Positions 45,981-54,951 of a stretch of DNA of 64,000 nt are shown here, piece by piece. A model generated the notes under the pieces. The model ran no database searches, was not told where the DNA came from, and saw only the letters and a program-made list of their open reading frames with translations. Made by a program: the position numbers and the translations under genes. The DNA is taken from assembly GCA_017635395.1 (NCBI GenBank), contig JAGBLN010000035.1, positions 1 to 64,000 of the forward strand. Reading direction: 5' to 3'. The stretch comes from Lachnospiraceae bacterium (GTDB taxonomy: Bacteria > Bacillota > Clostridia > Lachnospirales > Lachnospiraceae). Each line of letters begins with the position of its first letter. The stretch's first letter is position 1.

Positions 45981-46045
45981 TATTTTGTAAAAATAATTCA
46001 ATTTTGGTACACTGATTTGTTGTGCACTATTTGAGGGGTTTTCAT

Positions 46046-47239
46046 ATGTCGGAAGATAGTAGAGGATTAAAATATTCAAATATTGTATTTTTTGTTATGT
46101 TGGCTTTTTTTGTGATGCTTCAGCTTGTTTTATACAAGTTTATGATAAACAAAAGTGACAACATAGTGCATATGGCCTTTGTCCGGACTTTATTTACCGG
46201 CGAGCAGGTTGATGGGTTCCCAGCACAGATGAAGGCCTATCCGTTATTCCATATTACGGCCTGGATGTTATCTATCGTGTGTCTGGGAAATACAGATGTG
46301 GCCGGAATATGTGTACTTATCGGAGCAAATGTGGCCTCAGTCATTATTATCAGACATTTGTTAAAGGGGCTGACAGATGGGGAAAATATTGGGACAAAGT
46401 ATTTAATAGACTTTGTATCAATAGCTTATCTGATATTTTCACCGATTGCCGGATTTTTAACCGATGGCAGGTTTTACAAGCGCCAATGTGGCCCAAATCC
46501 ATGGCATAATCCGACAATAACTTTTGTCCGTCCGATTGGACTTCTTGCTTTTTTCTTTTTTGTCTGCGTTATTAAATCTATGGAAAATGGAAGAGAGAAA
46601 AAAGAGTACAGAAAAGCTCTGGTCTGTTTTTCTGTTTTTTCTGTATTGTCTGTATTGGCAAAACCAAGTTTTATGATGGTGTTTTTGCCGGCAATGGGGT
46701 GTTATGCGTTTATCTATTGGATGCGGGATGTAAAAGGAAGATTCCCGGATGCGATAAAACTCCTGGTGGCTGTGCTCCCTACATTTGCCGTACTTTTGGG
46801 ACAGAGTGTTTTTTTTCAATTTATTGATGAAGGAACAGCAGGGACTGTAAAATTTTCCATTGGTGGGTTTTCTCAGTTTTCTCTGACGGAAATAATATGT
46901 GTTTCAATGGCAACCTTTCCGGTGCCGGTTATCGCGTTGCTATTGTATAGAAAAGAAATCTTAAAAACAGCAGAAGTGAAAACTTCATATATTGCACTGC
47001 TTATAGGTTTTATAGAAATGTTTATGCTTACAAACGGACCTACGGGAGATTTCTCGTGGGGATACGATCTGTCTGTGGGATTAGCAACTGTTGTGGTATT
47101 AGTTCAGAGTTTTTGCCTGAAAGAAAAAAATAAAGACTGGCGTCGTATACTGCTAATGGTATTATTCCTGATTCAGGTTGTGATGGGGCTGCTCTATATT
47201 TTCATACTGTATCATAATGGTGGCAGGGAATGGTTTTAA
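46046..47239 (+). CDS. Polytopic membrane protein, possible GT-C glycosyltransferase
   Basis: 397 residues with about 10 membrane spans. The first outer loop (INKSDNIVHMAFVRTLFTGEQV..FPAQMKAYPLFHI) has the acid-His pattern and 'yP..H' motif often seen in GT-C enzymes, but the family is not recognised with confidence. It ends with a loop TNGPTGDFSWGYDLSVG and two more spans. ATG 46046 has GAGGGG 7 bases upstream; an upstream GTG (46022) is in frame. A/T-rich like the following genes of the surface-glycan block. Confidence 0.6.
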   Translation: MSEDSRGLKYSNIVFFVMLAFFVMLQLVLYKFMINKSDNIVHMAFVRTLFTGEQVDGFPAQMKAYPLFHITAWMLSIVCLGNTDVAGICVLIGANVASVIIIRHLLKGLTDGENIGTKYLIDFVSIAYLIFSPIAGFLTDGRFYKRQCGPNPWHNPTITFVRPIGLLAFFFFVCVIKSMENGREKKEYRKALVCFSVFSVLSVLAKPSFMMVFLPAMGCYAFIYWMRDVKGRFPDAIKLLVAVLPTFAVLLGQSVFFQFIDEGTAGTVKFSIGGFSQFSLTEIICVSMATFPVPVIALLLYRKEILKTAEVKTSYIALLIGFIEMFMLTNGPTGDFSWGYDLSVGLATVVVLVQSFCLKEKNKDWRRILLMVLFLIQVVMGLLYIFILYHNGGREWF

Positions 47240-47316
47240 CAGTATATCAAAGTGACAATAAGTCGCAAAGGTGATAGAATTCAAGCGTATATAAAGAAAT
47301 GGTCACGAGGAGTTGT

Positions 47317-48957
47317 ATGTCGGAATTTCTGCGTAATCCCAAAATCAAAGCATTATATCCATGGATAGTATGTCTGATTCCGCTGCTGCTTGCAGTATTT
47401 TGCTGCGTTATTAAATCCGGGGGCTTTGTGGATGAGTATTTTTCCTTAAGTTTTTCAAATAGTTCCCGAGGCGGTTATCTGATAGATTCTTTTGATGGAA
47501 ATCTGATCCATCGCGTTATTACCAGTGATGAACTTAGAGACTATGTTGCTGTGGAGCAGGATGAAACATTTGTTTACGATTATATTATTGAAAACTGCTC
47601 AAGCGATATGACACCGCCGTTGTATTATTTTATACTTCATACGATTTGTTCTTTTTTCCCGGGAGTATTATCTAAATGGTTTGGTTTAAGCATAAATCTG
47701 CTTGCATATTTTGTGACATTGGTTTTCCTTTATCACAGTGCCATGCTACTGTATAAAAGTCGTTGGGTGGCGACACTGATTCTGTTTTGTTATGGTTTCA
47801 GTGCGGGGGGATTAAACTGCGTTACCTATGTCCGGATGTATGCAATGGTGACTATGTGGTCAGTACTTTTGTTGTATTTTATTCTAAAGGATATTCAGGA
47901 TGGCGGATCGAAATATTCCGTTGCCGCCGGTATTGTAATTTATTTGGGGTTTCTCACACAGTATAATTTTGGCATTATTGCATTCTTTTTGTGTGCTGCA
48001 ACTTGTGTTGTTTTGATGTTTCGGAAGAAAATACGGAAGCTGCTGGTTTTCGGGGGCTGTTCGCTGGCAGGAGTTCTTTTGTTTCTGCTTTCATGGCCGT
48101 CTTTATTTAAGCAAACGGGGATTGTGGTTTCGTGGACTAATGAAGCCGGCAGGGGAGATGTAGGTTTTTTTCTTAGTGTTTATTTCTGGCTGAGAATGAT
48201 ATTTTTCCAGTTGAAGACGGAAGTATTGTTATTAGCGGTTCTGGCTATTATCATTATAGGATTAAAGCTTTTCTTAGGTAAAGCTGCAGACGGAGCTGAG
48301 GAGACAGCAAAGCGGGAACGGATCATATCGGCAGAATATGTGATAGTTACAGTTGCATTTATTCTTGGAACGATCTGTATTGCGCATTTTGCACCATATT
48401 TCAGTGCAAGGTATTGTTTTAATGTGATGCCGATGTTTGCATTGGTGCTGGGGCTGCCCTTTATCGTATTCAGAAAGCAACTGGATGAACTGAAAAAGAA
48501 GAAGAGTATACACTTTAGTATGAATGTCGTAGGTGTAATCATTGCCTTTGTGATTGTTATAGGAATGCCGAAATTTGACCAATTGATGTATTTGTATACT
48601 GATAATCCCGAAAAACTACAGGTTACAGAATCGGTGTCATCATATCCCTGTTTATTTATTACTACCAATCGTGAAAAGGCGATTATCAATTCTATAGATC
48701 ATCTTGTCAAATTTGAAGATATTTATGTGTCTGATGAACTGTCCGCAGAGGAGTATGATACATATGTGAGTGCTCATTCGAATAAAGATGCAATAGTCGT
48801 ATATGTTGATATAGATCCGATTAGTTCGAGTGGTTTGGATAGCGATGAGGTGATAGGTAAATTTGCAGAGACAGGCTTGTATGACAATATATATGTTTTA
48901 TATGAACTTGATTCTGCCAGAGCATTTTTGCTTCATGTTAACGCAAACAAAAATTGA
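47317..48957 (+). CDS. GT39/PMT-like membrane glycosyltransferase
   Basis: 546 residues with about 11-12 spans and a C-terminal outer domain (about 430-546). The first loop carries the DE of FVDEYFSLSFSNS, and the following MTPPLYYFILHTICSFFPG..KWFGLSINLL and VTYVRMYAMVTMWSVLLLYF blocks match ArnT/PMT-type GT39 proteins, which use polyprenyl-phosphate sugars. The GtrB-like enzyme encoded next could supply such a donor. ATG 47317 has GAGGAG 4 bases upstream and starts MSE like the previous gene; ATG 47299 would add 6 residues. Confidence 0.78.
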   Translation: MSEFLRNPKIKALYPWIVCLIPLLLAVFCCVIKSGGFVDEYFSLSFSNSSRGGYLIDSFDGNLIHRVITSDELRDYVAVEQDETFVYDYIIENCSSDMTPPLYYFILHTICSFFPGVLSKWFGLSINLLAYFVTLVFLYHSAMLLYKSRWVATLILFCYGFSAGGLNCVTYVRMYAMVTMWSVLLLYFILKDIQDGGSKYSVAAGIVIYLGFLTQYNFGIIAFFLCAATCVVLMFRKKIRKLLVFGGCSLAGVLLFLLSWPSLFKQTGIVVSWTNEAGRGDVGFFLSVYFWLRMIFFQLKTEVLLLAVLAIIIIGLKLFLGKAADGAEETAKRERIISAEYVIVTVAFILGTICIAHFAPYFSARYCFNVMPMFALVLGLPFIVFRKQLDELKKKKSIHFSMNVVGVIIAFVIVIGMPKFDQLMYLYTDNPEKLQVTESVSSYPCLFITTNREKAIINSIDHLVKFEDIYVSDELSAEEYDTYVSAHSNKDAIVVYVDIDPISSSGLDSDEVIGKFAETGLYDNIYVLYELDSARAFLLHVNANKN

Positions 48958-49013
48958 TATTTTGATTACTGTTGTCATTATGTTGAATGCTGAAATGGAG
49001 AATTGAGAATACG

Positions 49014-49961
49014 ATGAAAGTATCCATAATAATTCCGGTATATTTCAATGAGGACAATCTTCGGCCACTGTATAAGGACATAAAGGTAAATTTCATTGAC
49101 AAAATCGATTATGACTATGAGATCGTTATGGTCAATGACGGTTCTAAGGACGGGAGTTATGAAGTCATGTGTGAGCTTGCCGGCATAGATCCAAATATAA
49201 AGACTATTTCACTGTCAAGGAATTTCGGTTCTCATGCAGCGTGCCTGTGCGGATTGTCAAATGCTACGGGGGATTGTGCGGTTATCAAGGCTGCCGACCT
49301 GCAGGAACCCACTGAATTGCTTATTGAAATGGTAGATAGCTGGAAGAGCGGCAATAATGTGGTACTTGCGTGCAGGAAGGATAGGGAGGAAAGCCTGGGA
49401 ATCGTAGGGTTTGCAAATCTGTATTACTGGATGGTAAGGAAGACGTCACTTCCTTCGATGCCAAAAAACGGTTTTGATATATACCTTTTGGACCGGAAAG
49501 TGATCAATGTTATTGAAGACCTGGATGAAAAAAACAGTGCCATTACAGGGCAGATACTGTGGAGTGGATTTAGGACAGGCGTTATATATTACACAAGGAA
49601 AGCAAGGAAAATCGGAAAAAGCAAATGGACATTGCGAAAGAAGATCCGGCTTGTTTCGGATACTCTTTTTAGCTTTTCCACAGTGCCGATAAGGGCACTT
49701 GAAATTGTGGGAGTTTTATCATTTGTTGTCGGAGTGATTTGGGCAATCGTTGTTTTGATAGCAAAACTGGGAGGGAATATTCCTGTGAGTGGTTTTACTA
49801 CACTGTTTATTTTTAATTTGCTTAGTTTTGGAATAACGATGCTATCAATGGGGATATTGGGCGAATATCTGTGGCGTACATTTGATGCGTCAAGAAACCG
49901 ACCGCCGTACATAATAGAGGATGATATGTGCACAAAGGGAGGTGGTTCTGATGAGGCATAA
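49014..49961 (+). CDS. GtrB-like polyprenyl-phosphate glycosyltransferase (GT2)
   Basis: 315 residues. GT-A fold (SIIIPVYFNEDNL, VNDGSKDGSYEVM, SLSRNFGSHAACLCGLSNATGDCAVIKAADLQEP) followed by two C-terminal membrane spans, as in GtrB/DPM-type enzymes that move a sugar from a nucleotide onto undecaprenyl phosphate. It likely feeds one of the GT-C enzymes encoded just upstream. ATG 49014 has GAGA 5 bases upstream and fits the family start MKVSIIIPVY. The next gene starts 11 bases before its stop. Confidence 0.9.
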   Translation: MKVSIIIPVYFNEDNLRPLYKDIKVNFIDKIDYDYEIVMVNDGSKDGSYEVMCELAGIDPNIKTISLSRNFGSHAACLCGLSNATGDCAVIKAADLQEPTELLIEMVDSWKSGNNVVLACRKDREESLGIVGFANLYYWMVRKTSLPSMPKNGFDIYLLDRKVINVIEDLDEKNSAITGQILWSGFRTGVIYYTRKARKIGKSKWTLRKKIRLVSDTLFSFSTVPIRALEIVGVLSFVVGVIWAIVVLIAKLGGNIPVSGFTTLFIFNLLSFGITMLSMGILGEYLWRTFDASRNRPPYIIEDDMCTKGGGSDEA

Positions 49962-50511
49962 TCACTCTGCACATCTTGACGATATACTGATAAGACAATT
50001 GTCGGAAAATGATATAGAGCTGTTGAGACAATGGAGAAACAACCAGGATGATACAAAGTTTCTTCGAAATGTTGGATATATTACAGAGGAAATGCAGAGA
50101 AAATGGTATCAGGGATATTTAGAAAATGAGCAGGATTTAGTTTTTGCGATTGAAGATACCGGTGAACTGAAGCGTGTTGTAGGCAGTGTAGCTCTCTATG
50201 ACTGGGACAGGGAATCTAAAACCTGTGGAATAGGGAGAATACAGATCGGTGATGCAGAAGCACATGGCAAGGGTATGGGAAGGAAGGCACTTGTCATGGC
50301 TATGAAGATTGCATTCCGAAAACTTGCTATGGGAAAAATAACGGCATCCGTGCATCCGGATAATGTGCAGGCTTACCATAATGATATGAAGGTTGGCTTT
50401 ATAGTCGTTGGCGAAACTCCATCTGTTGTGGGTGGAAATGAACTTCTCTTGGAGATATTTGAAGATGTTGCCCGAAGTAAAAATCCATATTATGATAGTA
50501 TAATAGTTTGA
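49951..50511 (+). CDS. GNAT-family N-acetyltransferase (RimJ/RimL type)
   Basis: 186 residues with the RimJ/L-like pattern: IRQLSENDIELLRQWRNN at the start, FAIEDTGELKRVVGSVALYDWDRESKTCGIGRIQIGDAEAHGKGMGRKALVMAMKIAF (acetyl-CoA loop GKGMGRKA), and HPDNVQAYHNDMKVGF. In polysaccharide loci such enzymes often acetylate amino sugars. GGGAGGTGG lies 5 bases before ATG 49951; the gene overlaps the GT2 by 11 bases. No aminotransferase to make an amino sugar is encoded in this block. Confidence 0.88.
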   Translation: MRHNHSAHLDDILIRQLSENDIELLRQWRNNQDDTKFLRNVGYITEEMQRKWYQGYLENEQDLVFAIEDTGELKRVVGSVALYDWDRESKTCGIGRIQIGDAEAHGKGMGRKALVMAMKIAFRKLAMGKITASVHPDNVQAYHNDMKVGFIVVGETPSVVGGNELLLEIFEDVARSKNPYYDSIIV

Positions 50512-50526
50512 CTGGGAGGGGATTAA

Positions 50527-51246
50527 ATGCTATTAAAGGATAAAGTGGCTGTTGTTACCGGTGCATCCAATGGTATTGGCAGGGCAATCGTGGATGTTTT
50601 CATTGAGAATGGTGCCAGGGTTATTGGCTTGGATATTGTTGAGATTGAATCATGGAACCCCGATTTCACAATGATAAAAGTCGATATTTCAAATACTGCT
50701 GACTGTGAGAGAGCGTATAATGAGATTAACACTATGGCAGATCGTATTGATGTTTTGGTCAATTGTGCAGGTATTACTCGCGATGCCATGACTAAGAAAA
50801 TGTCGGAAGAACAGTTTGATCAGGTTATTGCGGTAAATGTTAAGGGTGTATGGAATCTTACAAGATTAATTGGACCGGCAATGCAGGCAAATGGATCAGG
50901 ATCTATAATAAATATTTCATCTGTTGTAGGTGTATTCGGCAATGTAGGTCAGTCGAATTATGCAGCATCAAAGGCTGCTGTTATTGGTATGACCAAGAGC
51001 TGGGCTAAGGAGTTTGCTCTTAAAGAAGGAAATGTTCGAGTGAATGCAGTTGCTCCCGGCTATACAATGACTAATATGATGAATTCTGTCCCGGCAGAGC
51101 TTTTGGAAAAGTTTCGCAGTTCCACAATGCTGGGGCGTCTTGCGGAGCCGATTGAAATTGCAAATTCTGTGCTATTTCTGGCTTCGGATCTTTCAAGCTA
51201 TATAACAGGTGAAGTCCTAAATGTTAATGGTGGAATGCGACTGTAA
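50527..51246 (+). CDS. Short-chain dehydrogenase/reductase (FabG-like)
   Basis: 239 residues, classical SDR. Cofactor loop TGASNGIGRAI (12-22), NCAGIT, Ser in ISSVVG, YAASK catalytic Tyr/Lys, and PGYTMTNMMNSVPAE. The C-terminus LSSYITGEVLNVNGGM is FabG-like. In this context between a GNAT and sugar isomerases it may reduce a keto sugar or an acyl precursor rather than act in fatty-acid synthesis. GGGAGGGG is the Shine-Dalgarno. Confidence 0.9.
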   Translation: MLLKDKVAVVTGASNGIGRAIVDVFIENGARVIGLDIVEIESWNPDFTMIKVDISNTADCERAYNEINTMADRIDVLVNCAGITRDAMTKKMSEEQFDQVIAVNVKGVWNLTRLIGPAMQANGSGSIINISSVVGVFGNVGQSNYAASKAAVIGMTKSWAKEFALKEGNVRVNAVAPGYTMTNMMNSVPAELLEKFRSSTMLGRLAEPIEIANSVLFLASDLSSYITGEVLNVNGGMRL

Positions 51247-51306
51247 GATTTTACCAAAACAAGCCTGATTGAAAAATAAAAGAAGTGAAAGTGAGGGGTG
51301 GTTATT

Positions 51307-51756
51307 ATGCTAAACGAAAAATTAAATGTTTCAATACTGGATTTTGGGGCTGTTGGTGACGAGAAAGGATTGCTTACAATTTGTGAGGGAGAGCAGGATA
51401 TTCCGTTTATCCCCAAGCGTGTATTCTATATTTATAAATCGGCTGCGGATGCGGTAAGAGGTAAGCACGCAAATAAAGTAACGGATTTTGTCCTTATCAA
51501 TGTATCCGGTCATTCGAAAGTTAAGATAATGGACGGCAAAGGAAATGAGATAGTCTATTCCCTTAACAGACCAAATACAGGCATATACATACCGCACATG
51601 GTCTGGAAGGAGATGTATGACTTTTCAGCAGACTCTGTTCTGCTGTGCCTTGCAAGTGAACATTACGATCCGGAAGAATATATAAGGGATTATGACGAAT
51701 TTTTGGAAGAGGTAAAAAAGAGGGATCCCTATGAGAATAAAAGAACTGAAGGTTAA
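51307..51756 (+). CDS. FdtA/WxcM-like sugar 3,4-ketoisomerase cupin, altered His motif
   Basis: 149-residue cupin of the FdtA family, which converts dTDP-4-keto-6-deoxyglucose to the 3-keto form. Family landmarks: PFIPKRVFYIY, the RGKHANK motif, GIYIPHMVWKEMYDF, and SEHYDPEEYIRDYDEF at the end. Characterised FdtA enzymes have two active-site histidines in a H-A-H motif at this place; here the second is Asn (HAN), so the activity may be lost or changed. ATG 51307 has GGGGTGG upstream; GTG 51298 is in frame but less likely. It ends 97 bases before the second family member. Confidence 0.85.
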   Translation: MLNEKLNVSILDFGAVGDEKGLLTICEGEQDIPFIPKRVFYIYKSAADAVRGKHANKVTDFVLINVSGHSKVKIMDGKGNEIVYSLNRPNTGIYIPHMVWKEMYDFSADSVLLCLASEHYDPEEYIRDYDEFLEEVKKRDPYENKRTEG

Positions 51757-51807
51757 AGAACAGTTATGTTTTTTGTACCACTGAAAGCAGGAGCTTGATG
51801 CGGTGGC

Positions 51808-51836
51808 TTGACACAAAAGTATAAAAAGTATAAATA
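51808..51836 (+). promoter_or_regulatory. Promoter of the second FdtA-like gene
   Basis: Consensus TTGACA (51808-51813), a 17-base spacer and TAAATA (51831-51836), ending 17 bases before the ATG at 51854. A TATAAA at 51829 with a 15-base spacer is the alternative. Confidence 0.5.
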
Positions 51837-51853
51837 GCCGGGAAGAATTCCAT

Positions 51854-52510
51854 ATGATAAAAGAACTGACAATCGAAAATCCATCAACCATAATTAACGA
51901 GATAAAGCAGTCCTTCGCAGCGCCTGACCTTGACTGCGTCTTCTGGTGTGTGCCAAAGAACGACCAGGCCGGCCTTAGTTTTTATGAAGAAAATGGCTTC
52001 CACAAAGTGGTGGATATTCCAGAAGGTATCCTTAAAGACCATGAAAAAACGGGCGACCTGGTATGGTTTGCCTCACTGCGTGGGGATCAGCTTAATATTC
52101 CTGAATCTGTTGCCGGATGCAAAGTTGTCAGGCTGCAGACAATAGCTACAATGGATTCTGGGGAGCTGTCTTTTTTTGAGGAAAATAGCGATATTCCCTT
52201 TGACATAAAGCGCATATATTATATATCGAAGGTTCCCGAAGGGAAAAAAAGGGGTTTCCATGCCCATAAGGATCTGAAACAGCTTCTTTTCTGTCCTTAT
52301 GGACGGATACTTCTGACTCTGGAGAATGAGTCCGGAAGGGAAGAAATTGAACTTTCGGACCCGTCGGTAGGGGTGATCATAGAAAAGCCCACCTGGAGGG
52401 AAATGACGTGGCTGCAGAAAGATTCCGTGCTGTGCGTTGCCGCGTCAGAATTTTACAACACGGATGACTACATAAGGGATTACGATGAGTTTAAGGCATA
52501 CCTGAAATAG
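51854..52510 (+). CDS. Truncated GNAT fused to an FdtA-like cupin
   Basis: 218 residues in two parts. Residues 1-75 resemble only the last third of a GNAT acetyltransferase (FWCVPKNDQAGLSFYEENGF, the beta5-alpha4 region); the acetyl-CoA loop is missing and the upstream frame is closed by a TGA at 51809. Residues 85-218 are a FdtA/WxcM cupin with an intact RGFHAHKDLKQLLFCPYGR motif, KPTWREMTW and FYNTDDYIRDYDEF. This copy is likely the active 3,4-ketoisomerase of the block, acting on a nucleotide-activated keto sugar. It has its own promoter; the following 184 bases hold no obvious ORF. Confidence 0.85.
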   Translation: MIKELTIENPSTIINEIKQSFAAPDLDCVFWCVPKNDQAGLSFYEENGFHKVVDIPEGILKDHEKTGDLVWFASLRGDQLNIPESVAGCKVVRLQTIATMDSGELSFFEENSDIPFDIKRIYYISKVPEGKKRGFHAHKDLKQLLFCPYGRILLTLENESGREEIELSDPSVGVIIEKPTWREMTWLQKDSVLCVAASEFYNTDDYIRDYDEFKAYLK

Positions 52511-52694
52511 GATACAGTTCTTTTATTTCTGTTTGTTTCATTCGGTTTTCGGTACGCTCCGTATTATAGAATATTTTTAATGCTAAAAGTGGCTGGCATC
52601 ACGCTGGCGCAATATGTTTTTTATGTGGAAAATAATCGGTTTTTCATATAAAATATCATTTGGAATACTATTTTGTTTTTGAGGAGAATGAATC

Positions 52695-54905
52695 GTGGCT
52701 AAGGAAAAGAGCAAGGCAGAGATGCTCATCAGAATGATGTATCCGAAGGGCATGTCAAAAGAGCCGTTTTCAGATATGGAAGAGGGCAACGCAGAGTGGA
52801 TGAAGTTCCTTGACCTGCTATTAATGACCCTTTCTGTAATACAGGACGAAAATGACCCGTACAGCTTTGAGCGAAGAGGATGCAGGCATCTTCTCGCTGG
52901 CATGGAAAATACGTTTGTACCATCGGCAGGTTCAGGATTTGCAGGCAAGGAGCAGTTCCGTGATGTATTCAGGCTGCTGCTTGAAAGGTCTGAAAAAACG
53001 GTCTATAAGGGCGTGAAGTTCCCTATAGCCGAGCCGCTGGTATTCAGAACCATGACTGAATCGGATTTTATATCCGTTCTCCTTGCTTACGCATACCGAA
53101 CAAACAGAAAATACGAAAAAGTATTCACATATCTTCAGTGCGGAAAAGATGTTCCGTTAAGTCCTGATGTGTCTGTTCCTACTGTCGGGCTGACTGCGGA
53201 TCTCACAGGTCTTTTTTCGGATGACGATGCAGTCTTTAGTCTTTATGAGAATAGTTTCCTGAATAAGTATATATTGAGTAATGCGGGCAGTTCCAGGGAC
53301 TTTAACGGAATGTCCACGCCGCTTGTACTGCGTAAGTGCGCATTGGACTACTTTAGCGGCAGGCCTATGGACCTGGGACGTTTTTCAAGGTTCTGTACAT
53401 ACGAGAAGGGGTGTGCTGAATATGAAAAGCTGATGGCCCATGATAAGGAAGCAGAGGAACTGATGCTTGCCTTCACGGCGGATGTTGGAAACGCAGGCGG
53501 CCGGCTGATACAGCTGTGTGGCGCTGAAGGTTCCGGCAGGACTTTTCTTGCAAGGTTCCTGGCAACAGGCTTGCAAAGACGCCTATTGTCTTTTTCTGTA
53601 AGCAGTTTCTTTACTCTTCCGTATGATGAAAGGGAAGAGATGCTTTCGGAACTGGCGGCATACTGCATGTTTACTGGGAGCATACTGCTGCTTAAAAATC
53701 TGCCTTCCGGTGAAAGGATGCTAGACATCACTGCATCCGACAGGCTTTCAAGATTGATAGACAGGTGCAGTGGTGACTGTGGAACCATACTTGTTGTAAG
53801 TGAAGATCCGGTTGATTCTTTTGTTAATATCAAGGCTGATGTGAGCACTATTTTCCTTGGAGAGACATCGCCTTCAGTACAGGCTGAGTTCTGGACTTAC
53901 TTTATGGCATTGAACGGCATACGGCCGGCAGGGGATGTGTCCATACAGACACTTACATCCTTGTATTGCATGACGCCGGGCAAGATAGAGGCAGTGCTTA
54001 AGCGCGTGGCAGTAGTACTCCGTCCTGACGAGAAGATAAAGAAATCCATAATGGATTCGGAATGCCTGCGCCATTCTATCCAGTCACTGTCAAGGGTAGA
54101 TTTTGGAAAGAATGCCACTCTCTTAAAGAGCAGTTTCGGATGGGATGACCTGAAGCTTTCTGAAAATGCGGAGTCCATGCTTAGGGAGGCCGTGGCACGC
54201 ATAAAGAACCGAAGCGTCATTATGTCAGACTACGGATTTGAAAAGAAGCTCCCTTACGGCAGCGGAACATCCATATGTCTGTATGGCCCTCCCGGAACCG
54301 GCAAGACCATGGCAGCGCAGGTGCTGGCCAATGATTTAGGCCTGGATATGTACAGAGTTGATCTGTCACAGATAGAAAGCAAATACATAGGAGAGACACA
54401 GAAGAACCTGGGCAGGATATTCGATGCGGCTGAAAATACAAATGCGATACTGTTTTTTGATGAGGCAGATGCACTTTTTGCAAGGCGTACAGACTCCGGC
54501 AATGCTAATGACAGGCATGCTAACTCCCAGGTGGCTTATCTGCTGCAGCGAATGGAAGGCTATAGGGGCGTGTCGATCCTTGCCACAAATATAGCACAGA
54601 ATTTTGACGCGGCATTCAAAAGGCGCATAACATATATGATACCGGTGGAAAGGCCGGATGCTGATGAGCGTCTGAAGATATGGAAGAGCGTTTTCCCGGA
54701 AGACGCTCCGCTTGATAATAAACTAAACTTTAAGAAACTTGCTGAGCAGGCAGACCTTTCCGGCAGTCAGATTAAATCGGCGGCACTTCATGCATCATAC
54801 CTTGCTGCGCAGCGAGGATCTACGATAGGCATGAATGAGCTTGTTGAGGCGGTAGAGCTTGAGTACAAGAAAGAAGGCAGACTCACCGATAGGGTGGTAA
54901 TCTGA
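52695..54905 (+). CDS. AAA+ ATPase resembling contractile-injection-system Afp15
   Basis: 736 residues. Residues 1-220 are helical and unassigned. A first AAA-like domain (about 255-430) has a degenerate P-loop GAEGSGRT (276-283) in which Lys is replaced by Arg282, and no DE Walker B is visible. The second AAA domain (about 490-725) is complete: GPPGTGKT (531-538), FFDEAD with Asp589-Glu590, LATN sensor 1, KRR arginine fingers, and the sensor 2 region SGSQIKSAALHASYLAAQRG. Blocks DLGLDMYRVDLSQIESKYIGETQKNL and DRHANSQVAYLLQRMEGYRGVSILATN are what I know from the Afp15/PVC15 ATPases of extracellular contractile injection systems. GTG start with GAGGAGA 8 bases upstream. No sheath, tube or baseplate gene is in the window. 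Confidence 0.85.
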   Translation: MAKEKSKAEMLIRMMYPKGMSKEPFSDMEEGNAEWMKFLDLLLMTLSVIQDENDPYSFERRGCRHLLAGMENTFVPSAGSGFAGKEQFRDVFRLLLERSEKTVYKGVKFPIAEPLVFRTMTESDFISVLLAYAYRTNRKYEKVFTYLQCGKDVPLSPDVSVPTVGLTADLTGLFSDDDAVFSLYENSFLNKYILSNAGSSRDFNGMSTPLVLRKCALDYFSGRPMDLGRFSRFCTYEKGCAEYEKLMAHDKEAEELMLAFTADVGNAGGRLIQLCGAEGSGRTFLARFLATGLQRRLLSFSVSSFFTLPYDEREEMLSELAAYCMFTGSILLLKNLPSGERMLDITASDRLSRLIDRCSGDCGTILVVSEDPVDSFVNIKADVSTIFLGETSPSVQAEFWTYFMALNGIRPAGDVSIQTLTSLYCMTPGKIEAVLKRVAVVLRPDEKIKKSIMDSECLRHSIQSLSRVDFGKNATLLKSSFGWDDLKLSENAESMLREAVARIKNRSVIMSDYGFEKKLPYGSGTSICLYGPPGTGKTMAAQVLANDLGLDMYRVDLSQIESKYIGETQKNLGRIFDAAENTNAILFFDEADALFARRTDSGNANDRHANSQVAYLLQRMEGYRGVSILATNIAQNFDAAFKRRITYMIPVERPDADERLKIWKSVFPEDAPLDNKLNFKKLAEQADLSGSQIKSAALHASYLAAQRGSTIGMNELVEAVELEYKKEGRLTDRVVI

Positions 54906-54951
54906 GACTATAATGCAGACCCTGACATATTATGTCAAAGGAGGGGAATTC

